DNA of 64,000 nt from REEB481 sp964586595 (GTDB taxonomy: Bacteria > Bacteroidota > Bacteroidia > NS11-12g > UBA955). Position numbers and translations under genes: made by a program. The first letter of the stretch is position 1, and every line of letters begins with the position of its first letter. Below are positions 35,090 through 44,151 of the stretch, one piece after another. The stretch is taken from assembly GCA_964586595.1 (NCBI GenBank), contig CAZPHB010000004.1:102854-166853 (forward strand), in the 5' to 3' direction. Under the pieces are notes generated by a model. That model did no database searches, was not told the DNA's origin, and saw only the letters and a program-made list of their open reading frames with translations.

Positions 35090-36403
35090 ATGTCAACTGA
35101 AACTATGTCACTTCCTTACAAAGTAAAAGACATTTCTCTGGCTGAATGGGGCCGTAAAGAAATTCGCCTGGCAGAAGCAGAAATGCCCGGACTCATGGCT
35201 ATTCGCCATAAATACAAAGCTGAGCAGCCACTGAAAGGTGCCAGAATTGCAGGTTGCCTGCACATGACCATTCAAACGGCTGTACTCATTGAAACATTGG
35301 CAGACCTTGGCGCTGAAGTTCGCTGGAGCTCTTGCAACATTTTTTCTACTCAGGACCACGCTGCTGCAGCAATCGCCGCTGCCGGAATTCCTGTATTTGC
35401 CTGGAAGGGCATGAACGAGGAGGAATACGACTGGTGTATTGAACAAACCCTGTATTTCGGTGATCCCAGCAAGCCCCTGAATATGATTCTTGACGATGGC
35501 GGCGACCTCACCAACATCGTATTGGACAAGTATCCTGACTTGGCACAACACATTAAAGGTATTTCTGAAGAAACAACCACCGGTGTAAAACGCCTGTACG
35601 ACCGCCAAAAGGCAGGAACCCTGCCGATGCCCGCAATCAATGTGAACGACAGCGTTACCAAGAGCAAGTTCGACAACAAATATGGTTGTCGTGAGAGTTT
35701 GGTAGATGCCATCCGTCGTGCAACAGATGTGATGCTGGCTGGTAAAGTTGCAGTAGTTTGCGGTTATGGTGATGTAGGGAAAGGAAGCGCTGATTCACTC
35801 CGCGGAGCAGGCACCCGCGTAATTGTTACTGAAATCGACCCCATTTGCGCGCTGCAGGCAGCAATGGACGGTTATGAAGTAAAAACGCTCGAATCAGCAC
35901 TTGCTGAAGCGAACATCGTTGTTACAGCTACGGGCAATTGTGGCATCGTGCGCGGCGAACATTTCCAAAACATGCGCGACAAAGCCATCGTTTGTAACAT
36001 TGGCCATTTCGATAACGAAATTGATATTGCATGGCTCAACACCAACTATGGCCACTCAAAATACACCATCAAGCCACAAGTAGATGTTTATGAAATCAAT
36101 GGCAAAGAGATCATCGTCCTGGCGGAAGGTCGCCTGGTGAATTTGGGCTGCGCCATGGGTCATCCATCATTTGTGATGTCCAATTCATTCACCAATCAAA
36201 CATTGGCGCAGATTGAATTGTGGAACAACCACGGCAAATACGAAAATCAGGTTTATGTGCTGCCCAAACATCTTGATGAAATGGTTGCCCGCCTGCACTT
36301 GGATCATATCGGAGCGGAACTTACCGTGTTGCGCAATGATCAGGCTGATTACATCGGCGTTCCAATGGAAGGCCCATACAAACCAGAACATTATCGCTAT
36401 TAA
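35090..36403 (+). CDS. ahcY: Adenosylhomocysteinase
   Basis: The product has 437 residues, full length for the family. Signatures include CLHMTIQTAVLIETL, SSCNIFSTQDHAAAAIA, the NAD-binding VVCGYGDVGKGSADSLRG, GNIGHF-type residues (CNIGHFDNEID) and the C-terminal LTVLRNDQADYIGVPMEGPYKPEHYRY. It hydrolyses S-adenosylhomocysteine to adenosine and homocysteine and so sustains methylation. The start at 35090 follows a perfect -7 box; the open frame upstream to 35012 overlaps the divergent promoter. It is a single-gene unit with its own terminator. Confidence 0.97.
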   Translation: MSTETMSLPYKVKDISLAEWGRKEIRLAEAEMPGLMAIRHKYKAEQPLKGARIAGCLHMTIQTAVLIETLADLGAEVRWSSCNIFSTQDHAAAAIAAAGIPVFAWKGMNEEEYDWCIEQTLYFGDPSKPLNMILDDGGDLTNIVLDKYPDLAQHIKGISEETTTGVKRLYDRQKAGTLPMPAINVNDSVTKSKFDNKYGCRESLVDAIRRATDVMLAGKVAVVCGYGDVGKGSADSLRGAGTRVIVTEIDPICALQAAMDGYEVKTLESALAEANIVVTATGNCGIVRGEHFQNMRDKAIVCNIGHFDNEIDIAWLNTNYGHSKYTIKPQVDVYEINGKEIIVLAEGRLVNLGCAMGHPSFVMSNSFTNQTLAQIELWNNHGKYENQVYVLPKHLDEMVARLHLDHIGAELTVLRNDQADYIGVPMEGPYKPEHYRY

Positions 36404-36419
36404 TCCGGAGCAATCCAGG

Positions 36420-36461
36420 TTAAAAAAAAGCCCGGCCAATTGGTCGGGCTTTTTTTTTCAA
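36420..36461. terminator. Bidirectional terminator between ahcY and rnpB
   Basis: GCCCGGCC pairs with GGTCGGGC (one G-T pair) around AATT, extended by A8 and T9 tracts. It can stop ahcY from the left and rnpB from the right. Confidence 0.88.
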
Positions 36462-36494
36462 GGGATCAGGATTCAATCCACATTTCGCTAAAAA

Positions 36495-36900
36495 TAAGGC
36501 AGCCCAATAAGCCGGATTCTGTTACACCCGAAAGTGCATCTGTCATTTATCTGGCCCGCCCCGAAGGACGTGGACGTTCGGCCTACCCTCCCCTCCATCA
36601 TTCAGGCTTGCGCCGGAACTACTCGGACGAGTAACCCTCAATGAGGGGTATATTTGGCCTTTCAACTCCCGGGGTTTACCTCAACAGCCGTTGCCGTACT
36701 GATGCGTGAGCCCTTACCTCGCGATTTCACCCTTACCCGCCAACCCGAAAGTCAACAGGCGGTATTTTTTCTGTGGCACTTTCCGTCACAGGAAGCTTAC
36801 ACCAACCTGTGCCCCCGTTTTCACGGGGCGGGATACTCTGTGTTGCCCGGACTTTCCTCTCCGGTTTCGAAAAACCGGAGCGACAGATCGGGCTGCCTTG
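36495..36900 (-). ncRNA. rnpB: RNase P RNA
   Basis: The minus strand shows the conserved P-RNA cores GAGGAAAGTCCGGGC near the 5' end and AGAATCCGGCTTAT near the 3' end. P1 is a perfect 10-bp helix of AAGGCAGCCC (36890-36899) with GGGCTGCCTT (36495-36504). Several other hairpins are evident, including CTCCGGTTTTTCGAAACCGGAG. The RNA matures tRNA 5' ends. It fills the space between ahcY and gatB, and the open frames across it are artefacts. Confidence 0.95.
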
Positions 36901-36903
36901 ATT

Positions 36904-36911
36904 CAAAGATA
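36904..36911 (-). promoter_or_regulatory. -7 promoter box of rnpB
   Basis: The minus strand reads TATCTTTG, an exact TAnnTTTG match, ending 4 bp before the P1 helix. It fits the expected transcript start. Confidence 0.6.
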
Positions 36912-36952
36912 CTGCCTGTAAACTCAACCAAGCACAGCAGGTTACATCATTA

Positions 36953-36960
36953 TATATTTG
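36953..36960 (+). promoter_or_regulatory. -7 promoter box of gatB
   Basis: TATATTTG matches TAnnTTTG and ends 6 bp before the gatB ATG, so the transcript should begin at or next to the start codon. Confidence 0.6.
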
Positions 36961-36966
36961 CATTTC

Positions 36967-38412
36967 ATGAGCGTAGCATATGAAGCAGTTATTGGCTTGG
37001 AAATCCATGTTCAGCTGCTCACCCAAAGCAAAGCATTTTGTGCAGACAGCACCGCTTACGGAGCACTTCCCAATACCCAGGTAAGTCCGATTAGCCTGGG
37101 ACATCCGGGAACACTGCCTCGCCATAACCGCCATGCAGTGGAACATGCCCTGAAAATTGGGCTTGCGCTTGATAGTACCATAACCAGGGAAAATCACTAT
37201 TCCCGCAAGAATTACTTCTACGCCGATTTACCCAAAGGATATCAGATTACGCAATTCAACACGCCCATCTGCGAAGGCGGAGGCGTGAATATTCGTTTGA
37301 AAGACGGCAGCCGCAAAAGAATCGGGCTCATTCGTATTCACATGGAAGAAGATACAGGGAAGAGCATGCACGACCAGGATCCTAAGGACAGTTTGATCGA
37401 TTTCAATCGCGCCGGTACTGCACTGATTGAGGTTGTTACAGCCCCTGATATACGCAGCGGTGAAGAAGCCTACGCTTTTGTGACAGAAATCCGACGCTTG
37501 GTGCGCTACCTGGACATTTGTGATGGCAATATGGAGGAAGGCAGCTTGCGCTGTGATGCAAACGTTTCCATTCGTCCCGCGGGAACCGCCGCTTTTGGCA
37601 CCAAGGTAGAGGTTAAAAACATGAACTCTATCTCGAACGTGCGCCGCGCTATTGATCACGAGATTGAAAGACAAAGGGAAATCCTTGAATCCGGTGGCAC
37701 CGTTTCCGGAGAAACACGTGGGTTTAATGCCTTGAGTGGAACCACATTCTCCATGCGCAGCAAAGAAATGGTGAATGATTACCGCTACTTCCCCGAACCC
37801 GACTTACCCCCATTGATCCTGAGCGACCAATACATCCAGGCCGTGCATAAACTCATGCCGGAACTTCCTGAAACGCTGTTCCAAAGGTTTACCCTTGAAT
37901 TGGGCCTGAGCGAATACGATGCCGGAGTGCTTACCGATGATAAAGCCACTGCTGCCTACTTCCTCAGCGTGGTACAACATACCGGCAATTACAAAGCTGC
38001 CGCCAATTGGGTTACCGTTCATGTAAAAGGGTACCTTAACGAACACGCCATCAGCATCGATGATTTCCCTTTGAGCGGCAAGCGTGTAGCCGACCTCATC
38101 GCCCTCATTGACTCTGGCAAAGTGAGCAACAGCAGTGCTGCCCAAAAACTCTTCCCTGCCATGATTTCCCACGAAGGAAAATCACCGTTGGAACTTGCAG
38201 AAACACTAAACCTGCTTCAAACTTCAGACTCAGACCTTATTGAATCCCTGGCCAACGAAGTGCTTGCAGCGTTTCCGCAGAAAGTAGCCGAATACCGGCA
38301 AGGAAAAACAGGACTGCTCGGAATGTTTGTTGGAGAAATCATGAAGCGGAGTAAGGGCAAGGCAGATCCTAAAAAAGCCAATGAAATTGTGCTCAAAAAG
38401 CTTGAAGCCTAA
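36967..38412 (+). CDS. gatB: Asp-tRNA(Asn)/Glu-tRNA(Gln) amidotransferase subunit B
   Basis: The product has 481 residues. It shows YEAVIGLEIHVQLLTQSKAFC, NYFYADLPKGYQITQ, RIHMEEDTGKS, EGSLRCDANVSIRP and KNMNSISNVRRAI, all signatures of GatB, and a C-terminal GatB/YqeY helical domain (about 335-481). With GatA and GatC it converts misacylated Glu-tRNA(Gln) or Asp-tRNA(Asn) to the amide form. GatA and GatC are not nearby. The ATG at 36967 is chosen over 36958 because of the promoter box at 36953-36960. Confidence 0.96.
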   Translation: MSVAYEAVIGLEIHVQLLTQSKAFCADSTAYGALPNTQVSPISLGHPGTLPRHNRHAVEHALKIGLALDSTITRENHYSRKNYFYADLPKGYQITQFNTPICEGGGVNIRLKDGSRKRIGLIRIHMEEDTGKSMHDQDPKDSLIDFNRAGTALIEVVTAPDIRSGEEAYAFVTEIRRLVRYLDICDGNMEEGSLRCDANVSIRPAGTAAFGTKVEVKNMNSISNVRRAIDHEIERQREILESGGTVSGETRGFNALSGTTFSMRSKEMVNDYRYFPEPDLPPLILSDQYIQAVHKLMPELPETLFQRFTLELGLSEYDAGVLTDDKATAAYFLSVVQHTGNYKAAANWVTVHVKGYLNEHAISIDDFPLSGKRVADLIALIDSGKVSNSSAAQKLFPAMISHEGKSPLELAETLNLLQTSDSDLIESLANEVLAAFPQKVAEYRQGKTGLLGMFVGEIMKRSKGKADPKKANEIVLKKLEA

Positions 38413-38455
38413 ATAAAGCCTCAGATTATTCTATCTTCACCAAGCTTCGCCTGAC

Positions 38456-39865
38456 ATGGTTTTTTCAAGCCTGATTTTTTTGTACCTATTCCTGCCCGCT
38501 TGCTTGCTGCTTTACTATGCATGGAATAACCGGACGTACAGAAATGCATTGCTCACCTTGTTTTCCCTCGTCTTTTATGCCTGGGGCGAACCAATCTGGG
38601 TCATCTTGCTCGTCTTTTCTGCCACCTTGGATTATTCCATTGCGCGGTTGATTGAGCATAAGCGGGGAACCATCTGGGCGAAAGCAGGACTTTGGTCATC
38701 GGTAACGTTAAATCTGGGCTTGCTCTTCCTGTTCAAATACAGTTCTTTTATTTACGAAAACGTTAACCTATTACTCGGAACCAGTTTCTCTATACCTCAA
38801 TATGCCCTGCCCATAGGCATATCATTTTATACCTTTCAGACCATTTCATACGTGCTGGATGTGTACAGAAATGAAGTGCCGGCACAACGGAATTACCTGA
38901 GTTTTCTGCTGTTTGTAAGCCTGTTCCACCAGTTGGTTGCAGGGCCCATTGTTCGGTATGTTCATATTGCAGATGAAATCGACAACCGCAAATTTGACAT
39001 TGCGGACATCGCTGGCGGTGTGCATCGCTTTTGCATCGGGCTCTTCAAGAAAGTATGCATCGCCAACATTGCAGGAGAACTTGTGGTGAAATTCCTCGGC
39101 AGCGACTTAAGCACACAGAGTATTGCCGGTGGATGGTTTGGCCTGCTCATGTTTACCCTGCAAATCTATTTCGACTTCAGTGGCTATTCCGACATGGCCA
39201 TTGGCATGGGTCGGATGTTTGGTTTTCATTACCACGAGAACTTTGATTATCCTTACATATCAAGAAGCAGCGCTGAGTTTTGGCGCCGCTGGCACATCTC
39301 TCTGGGCAGTTTTTTCAGGGATTATGTTTATATCCCGCTCGGTGGCAAATCGCACAAGCCTTACCGGAATCTGTTCGTGGTTTGGCTGCTCACCGGCTTC
39401 TGGCACGGTGCCAGTTGGAACTTCATCCTGTGGGGGCTCTACTTCGGAATACTGATAGGACTTGAAAGACTGTTTCTCAAGAAATTTCTCGATACACTAC
39501 CCCGCATAGTAAGCCACTGCTACCTGCTTTTTGCAGTGATGATGGGCTGGGCCTTGTTTTATTTCACCGACCTGTACCGACTAGGCGAATTCTTGAAGTT
39601 GTTGTTTGGAGGCGGTAATCATGTGGCTTGGAACCTTGAAATATCCCTTTCCCTTAAAGAGCACATGTTCTGGTTGATTATTGCCCTGGTTTTATGCACC
39701 CCCGTTTATCTGCTCGCATATAAAAAAGGCTATGAGAAACTGGAACAACGCTCCCAAAGCATGGGACAAGTATTGCTGACGCTTGCCAACATTTTGTTGC
39801 TCATGGGCAGCACAGCCATGTTGGTTGGAAAAAGTTACAATCCATTCCTATACTTCAGATTTTAA
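38456..39865 (+). CDS. MBOAT-family O-acyltransferase (AlgI/PatA-like)
   Basis: The product has 469 residues with about ten or more membrane segments. MBOAT features include LPIGISFYTFQTISYVLDVYR, QIYFDFSGYSDMAIGMG, FWRRWHISLGSFFRDYVYIPLGG and the catalytic His317 in LTGFWHGASWNFI. Such proteins pass acyl (usually acetyl) groups across the inner membrane for use by a partner acyltransferase. The next gene, 2 bp downstream, encodes a DHHW protein of the AlgJ/AlgX type, and a third encodes an SGNH-LysM protein, so the three form an envelope polymer O-acylation operon. The acceptor polymer is not proved. Confidence 0.92.
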   Translation: MVFSSLIFLYLFLPACLLLYYAWNNRTYRNALLTLFSLVFYAWGEPIWVILLVFSATLDYSIARLIEHKRGTIWAKAGLWSSVTLNLGLLFLFKYSSFIYENVNLLLGTSFSIPQYALPIGISFYTFQTISYVLDVYRNEVPAQRNYLSFLLFVSLFHQLVAGPIVRYVHIADEIDNRKFDIADIAGGVHRFCIGLFKKVCIANIAGELVVKFLGSDLSTQSIAGGWFGLLMFTLQIYFDFSGYSDMAIGMGRMFGFHYHENFDYPYISRSSAEFWRRWHISLGSFFRDYVYIPLGGKSHKPYRNLFVVWLLTGFWHGASWNFILWGLYFGILIGLERLFLKKFLDTLPRIVSHCYLLFAVMMGWALFYFTDLYRLGEFLKLLFGGGNHVAWNLEISLSLKEHMFWLIIALVLCTPVYLLAYKKGYEKLEQRSQSMGQVLLTLANILLLMGSTAMLVGKSYNPFLYFRF

Positions 39866-39867
39866 CA

Positions 39868-41205
39868 ATGAAACAACGCGTTCACTACCTACAACTTGTT
39901 TCATTTACCCTGTTTTTGGGTGGCATTGGTTTGCTTTCACTGTTCAAGCAAAAAAACACCGTAAGCATTGAAGAGAAACGCACATTAACTCCGGTCCCTG
40001 CTTACAGCTGGAAATCTTTGAAAGAAGGCAGGTACACAGACAGTATGGAACTGTACTATGCAGATAATTTCCCATGGAGGCAATCCTTCATGAATGCAGC
40101 TTTTGCCATGCAGCGTGCCAGGGGAATAAAATCGGAAGAGGTTAGCTTCTACAGTACCGAAAAGAAACCCGGAGTGATTACGCCTCATTTGAAACCGGAC
40201 CAACAGGCTAAAGACTCTGGTGATGATGCCAGCCTGACGGCGGAAGTAAGCAAAGGCTTAATCATCTACAACAACATGGCCATGCAGGTGTTCGGTGGCT
40301 CTGAAAAGATGGCTAAAGCCTGCGCTCAGGGCATCAACAATTTTGTAGCCGCGCTGCCGCCCGGAGTTCGTGCTTATTGCATGGTAGCCCCAACTGCAGG
40401 CGAATTTTATTTACCTGCATCTTATCGGAAAATGGCCCGTTCTGAAAAAGACAATATTGCCACTATTTACAACAACCTGAATCCAAACATCACCGCGGTT
40501 GATGCCATCACAGCATTGGCCGCCCATACCGAAGAGTATTTATACTTCAACAGCGACCATCACTGGACCGCATTGGGTGCTTACTATGCCTATCGCGCTA
40601 CCTGCGACAAAATGGGAATCACTGCAAATGATATAAATGCGATGCCCAAAAAGACCATCAACGGATTCCTGGGATCGCTGTATTGGCTCACCCGCGATCA
40701 AAAACTATTGGCGCAGAAAGACTTTGTAGATTATTACCAGATACCCGGCCAGTACACAACACGTGTATTTACCAAGAACAACCCAAACAAACCAATCAAC
40801 GGCAGTTTGCTTGCCGGTTACGCTTCCGGCGCCAACGCATATTCCGTATTTCTGGGGGGCGATTATCCTTTGATGCGTATCAATACAGCAGCAGAAAGCG
40901 GAAGGAAATTGCTCATCATCAAAAACTCCTATGGAAATCCTTACTCGGTGTTCTTTGTCCCGCACTTTGACGAAGTTTTTATTGTGGATTATCGATACTA
41001 TGAAAAAGGTGTTTTACCGCTCATCAAGGAATTTGGAATTACCGATGTGCTGATCACATACGGATCGTTCTCTGCAAACACTTCTTGGCATATAAGGCGC
41101 TTGCAACACATCATGCACGGTAAAGGAAACCCAATACCCAAGCAGAAAACTAAAGACACTTCTGCCGCTGCAATCCCCGCCGATACCACCAAAAACACCA
41201 AATAA
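39868..41205 (+). CDS. DHHW-motif (AlgJ/AlgX-like) acetyltransferase-type protein
   Basis: The product has 445 residues, with one N-terminal membrane anchor (about 8-24) and a periplasmic domain. The family motif is Asp230-His-His-Trp233 (YFNSDHHWTALGAYYAYRA). A late KLLIIKNSYGNPYSVFF contains the Ser of an SGNH-like site and FDEVFIVDYRYY the closing strand, as in DHHW/AlgX proteins. It should be the periplasmic enzyme that takes acyl groups from the MBOAT protein encoded 2 bp upstream. The C-terminus is Thr/Lys/Ala-rich and disordered. Confidence 0.88.
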   Translation: MKQRVHYLQLVSFTLFLGGIGLLSLFKQKNTVSIEEKRTLTPVPAYSWKSLKEGRYTDSMELYYADNFPWRQSFMNAAFAMQRARGIKSEEVSFYSTEKKPGVITPHLKPDQQAKDSGDDASLTAEVSKGLIIYNNMAMQVFGGSEKMAKACAQGINNFVAALPPGVRAYCMVAPTAGEFYLPASYRKMARSEKDNIATIYNNLNPNITAVDAITALAAHTEEYLYFNSDHHWTALGAYYAYRATCDKMGITANDINAMPKKTINGFLGSLYWLTRDQKLLAQKDFVDYYQIPGQYTTRVFTKNNPNKPINGSLLAGYASGANAYSVFLGGDYPLMRINTAAESGRKLLIIKNSYGNPYSVFFVPHFDEVFIVDYRYYEKGVLPLIKEFGITDVLITYGSFSANTSWHIRRLQHIMHGKGNPIPKQKTKDTSAAAIPADTTKNTK

Positions 41206-41285
41206 TGATGTGGGTATTGCAAAATAGAATCCAGCTAATTTCAGGAATATTTAAGTCGCGGAACAGTCTTTGCGCAACACGAATC

Positions 41286-42824
41286 ATGCGCATTTCTACA
41301 GATGGGCCGGCGCGAAATCGCTTCCTTTTGCTTTTTCTATTGTGGTGTGCCGCAACTGTCAGCAGCCACGCTCAAGGCATCGCAGCAGCATATTCCTGGA
41401 TTGATGGCGATTTAAATGCCATTCAGTTTTACCGTCGTGACGCCATAGAGCGGTTCTATCAGTCTTGGACTTCTGCAGATTCTGCGCGGGTTAGCATCTT
41501 GCATCTGGGTGATTCGCACATTCAACCTGACATCTTTCCGGGTGTGCTGCGGAAACGTTTTCAAGAACTTCTTGGCCCTGGCGGAAGGGGGTTGATGTTC
41601 CCTTTTTCTACCGCCAAAACTTATTCTTCCGTAGCCTACAGCTCCAGTCATCAGGGTGCCTGGTCGGCTTCGCGCAGCATTGAACCCCTTCCCAAGTACA
41701 CCCTTGGTGTTTGCGGAGCCACCTGCCGCACCAATGATTCCGCTGCCAGCTTCAGCATACGCTTCACAGAGCCTATTCCTGCGCACTACAATTCCCTGCG
41801 AATTTTTTGCAAGAAATCGCCATTAAGCTATTCCATTTGGATCAGCACCGATGAAGGGGAAGAACTGTATCGGGCCGATATTGAAGGCGACCTGAGCCCC
41901 TACCTTGAAATCAACAACCTTCCACCGCTGCAACAAGGGTTCAGCATCAGGGTTGAAAAAACCAGCCCTTTGCAGGAAGAGTTTGAATTTTACGGGATGA
42001 GCCTGGAAAGCAGCCTCCCGGGCGGCGTGGTCATCCACTCGGCCGGTATTGGCGGCGCCAGGTATAATGCACCACTGTATCAGAAATTATTTCTCAACCA
42101 ACTTCCTGTGCTCGATCCGGATTTGGTGATTTTGGATTACGGCACCAATGATTACCTGTACGACGACCAACTGAAGCCTGAGCTGGAGCATGAAATCGTT
42201 CAAATTATTTCCAACATCCGGGCGGTTAGTCCCAATACCTGCATTTTGCTTACCACCACGCAGGACATGATGCGTAAAGGACGTAAGCTCCAATCGGGAG
42301 AAAAGTTTTCAGACCTGATTCGGAATATTGCGCGAGCGGAAAACTGCGCCTTTTACGACTGGTTCTGGATTTCGGGAGGGAACAACAGCATCAGTAAATG
42401 GGTGGGCAGTGGCCTCGCGCAGCAAGACATGATTCACCTAACCAAAAAGGGTTACTCCTTGAAGGGTGAATTGCTCTTTGATGCATTTCTGCGCACGCAA
42501 GCCGTATTGATGGATGAGGAAGCCTATGACTCGCTGGTGTTTTCGCTCGACAGCATCCGAAAAGCACTGCCAATGACGATGGACAGCACCACAGACAGCT
42601 CCAATCGCGCAGTCACCGTGCGACCTCCGCAAACAAAAGTGGTCACCTATGCGCCGCAGGTGAAAAGTAAAAAAGTGATTCGCCATAAAGTGAAAAGCGG
42701 CGAAACCCTATCCTATTTGGCGAGAAAATACCACGTTACGGTGAAGCAAATTCAACAATGGAACCGATTGTCGGGCACAAAAATTCGCATTGGCCAGACT
42801 TTGATCATATACCAGACCAAATAA
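41286..42824 (+). CDS. SGNH/GDSL hydrolase-like protein with C-terminal LysM domain
   Basis: From the ATG at 41286 the product has 512 residues, with a signal peptide (RFLLLFLLWCAATVSSHAQ). The frame is also open to an ATG at 41205 that overlaps the previous stop (TAATG), adding 27 residues. SGNH blocks are present: ILHLGDSHIQPD with Ser77, GGRGLMFPF, LDYGTNDYLYDD with the Asn, and DMIHLTKKGY with the Asp-x-x-His. A LysM domain (about 466-511, KVKSGETLSYLARKYHV ... IGQTLIIYQ) binds peptidoglycan. The fusion suggests that the third protein of this O-acylation operon works on or is held at peptidoglycan, as esterase or transferase. Confidence 0.88.
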   Translation: MRISTDGPARNRFLLLFLLWCAATVSSHAQGIAAAYSWIDGDLNAIQFYRRDAIERFYQSWTSADSARVSILHLGDSHIQPDIFPGVLRKRFQELLGPGGRGLMFPFSTAKTYSSVAYSSSHQGAWSASRSIEPLPKYTLGVCGATCRTNDSAASFSIRFTEPIPAHYNSLRIFCKKSPLSYSIWISTDEGEELYRADIEGDLSPYLEINNLPPLQQGFSIRVEKTSPLQEEFEFYGMSLESSLPGGVVIHSAGIGGARYNAPLYQKLFLNQLPVLDPDLVILDYGTNDYLYDDQLKPELEHEIVQIISNIRAVSPNTCILLTTTQDMMRKGRKLQSGEKFSDLIRNIARAENCAFYDWFWISGGNNSISKWVGSGLAQQDMIHLTKKGYSLKGELLFDAFLRTQAVLMDEEAYDSLVFSLDSIRKALPMTMDSTTDSSNRAVTVRPPQTKVVTYAPQVKSKKVIRHKVKSGETLSYLARKYHVTVKQIQQWNRLSGTKIRIGQTLIIYQTK

Positions 42825-42826
42825 GC

Positions 42827-43597
42827 TCAGATTTTGCCGCTGAGTTTGTATGCGAGCATCCCTACCCACTCCTTAACCAAAACTTCCCAATGGAAGAGGA
42901 TTTCCGTGGACGGTAAAATCCAGTCTTTCAATTCATAACTGTCTGCAGTTCTGCTCAGAAAATGAACGGGATAAGGTATGCATTCCATTCCTGCTTTCCG
43001 AAAACAGGCCATGGCTCTGGGCATGTGCGAAGCACTGGTAACCAACAAAAAGGGGCCTTTCAGCTTCATACTGTCGCTGAGTTTTTTGCTGTATTGCGCG
43101 TTTTCAAAGGTGTTTCTGCTCGCCGATTCAAGCAGCATGTCGCTGTCATTTACACCTGCATGAAGCAACATTTCCCTGCTGTATAAAGCCTCACTGCGCA
43201 GCTTTTGCATGAGGGAACCACTGCCACCGCTCAGCAATAATTTCCGGACTTGTTTCTGGTGGTATAATGCCAGAGGATAATATAAACGGTCGCCTGCTGC
43301 GGTCAACTGCGCGCGGTTTCTCCCTGCATCCCAAAACGCATATCCACCAAGTACAATGGCCGCTTCACAGGGCATTTTGCTTTTAATGGCAACGCTGTCG
43401 GGCCGCGCCTCCCATAGCCTTGCACAGGTGTTGAATACCACGCCATTCCCAAAAACGAACAAGCACAGCATCGAAGCAAAAATCAGGGATTTACGGCGCT
43501 TTTGATTCTTGGTAAGCAGCGCCCAAAAACCACATATCATGATCCAGGTCAAGGGCCTGATCAGAAATACCAGCAATTTGGAGAGGACGAAAAACAC
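42827..43597 (-). CDS. ElyC/YdcF-family (DUF218) membrane protein
   Basis: The product has 256 residues. Two N-terminal membrane segments (about 5-27 and 36-53) are followed by a DUF218 domain: AAIVLGGYAFWD, LLLSGGSGSLMQ, SEALYSREML, ESASRNTFENA and FLLVTSASHMPRA. These are the conserved blocks of ElyC/SanA/YdcF proteins, which affect envelope integrity and, for ElyC, peptidoglycan precursor lipids. It is convergent with the LysM-SGNH gene (2-bp gap), which again points to envelope work. Confidence 0.88.
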   Translation of the reverse strand: MFFVLSKLLVFLIRPLTWIMICGFWALLTKNQKRRKSLIFASMLCLFVFGNGVVFNTCARLWEARPDSVAIKSKMPCEAAIVLGGYAFWDAGRNRAQLTAAGDRLYYPLALYHQKQVRKLLLSGGSGSLMQKLRSEALYSREMLLHAGVNDSDMLLESASRNTFENAQYSKKLSDSMKLKGPFLLVTSASHMPRAMACFRKAGMECIPYPVHFLSRTADSYELKDWILPSTEILFHWEVLVKEWVGMLAYKLSGKI

Positions 43598-43727
43598 GCT
43601 TCGAAATTAGGCAATTGGAACACTCCCCAAACCCAAGAGGCCAGGCATCTTTGCCGGCAACAACAAACAAAACAAATATGGATAACTGGAGGATAAACTC
43701 TGAAACAGACACTTCATCTTTGCCCTT

Positions 43728-44141
43728 ATGTCGTTAGAATTGAAAGGAAAAATTGTGCAGGTATTGCCGATGCAACAAGGGGAAGGCCGCAATGGCCCTT
43801 GGAAAAAACAAGAGTACATTTTGGAAATCCCCGGCCAATACCCAAAAAAATTGTGTTTTAATGTATGGGGTGGTAAAGTTGATGAATTTGGCATCCGTCC
43901 GGAGGAAGAATTAACGGTAAGCTTCGACGTAGAAAGCCGCGAATACAATGGCCGATGGTACACCGAAGTAAAAGCCTGGAAGGTTTCGCGCAACGGCGAT
44001 GCATATCAGTCTGCACCACCATTTCAGGGAGGATCTTCTTTCGATGCACCTCCTTTTAACAATGCGCCTACTGAACCCATGGCTCCGGAAGATGGCAGCT
44101 CTGTGGAAGGCAAAGGCATGCCCGAAGACCTGCCCTTCTAA
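43728..44141 (+). CDS. DUF3127 OB-fold protein with SSB-like C-terminal tail
   Basis: The product has 137 residues. An OB-type beta barrel covers about 1-90 (LELKGKIVQVLPMQQG, EYILEIPGQYPKKLCFNVWG, LTVSFDVESREYNGRWYTEVKAWKV). This is followed by a disordered Pro/Gly/Ser/Glu tail that ends MPEDLPF. That ending resembles the acidic D-D-D-I-P-F tip with which SSB recruits repair and replication partners. DUF3127 is a mainly Bacteroidota family of unknown function. CATCTTTG at 43714-43721 is a near -7 box just upstream. A nucleic-acid role is inferred. Confidence 0.85.
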   Translation: MSLELKGKIVQVLPMQQGEGRNGPWKKQEYILEIPGQYPKKLCFNVWGGKVDEFGIRPEEELTVSFDVESREYNGRWYTEVKAWKVSRNGDAYQSAPPFQGGSSFDAPPFNNAPTEPMAPEDGSSVEGKGMPEDLPF

Positions 44142-44151
44142 ACCGTTCGTA

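Noticed and set aside
36440..37197. Several open frames across 36440-37197
   Set aside because: They lie over RNase P RNA and the start of gatB and reflect RNA sequence rather than proteins.
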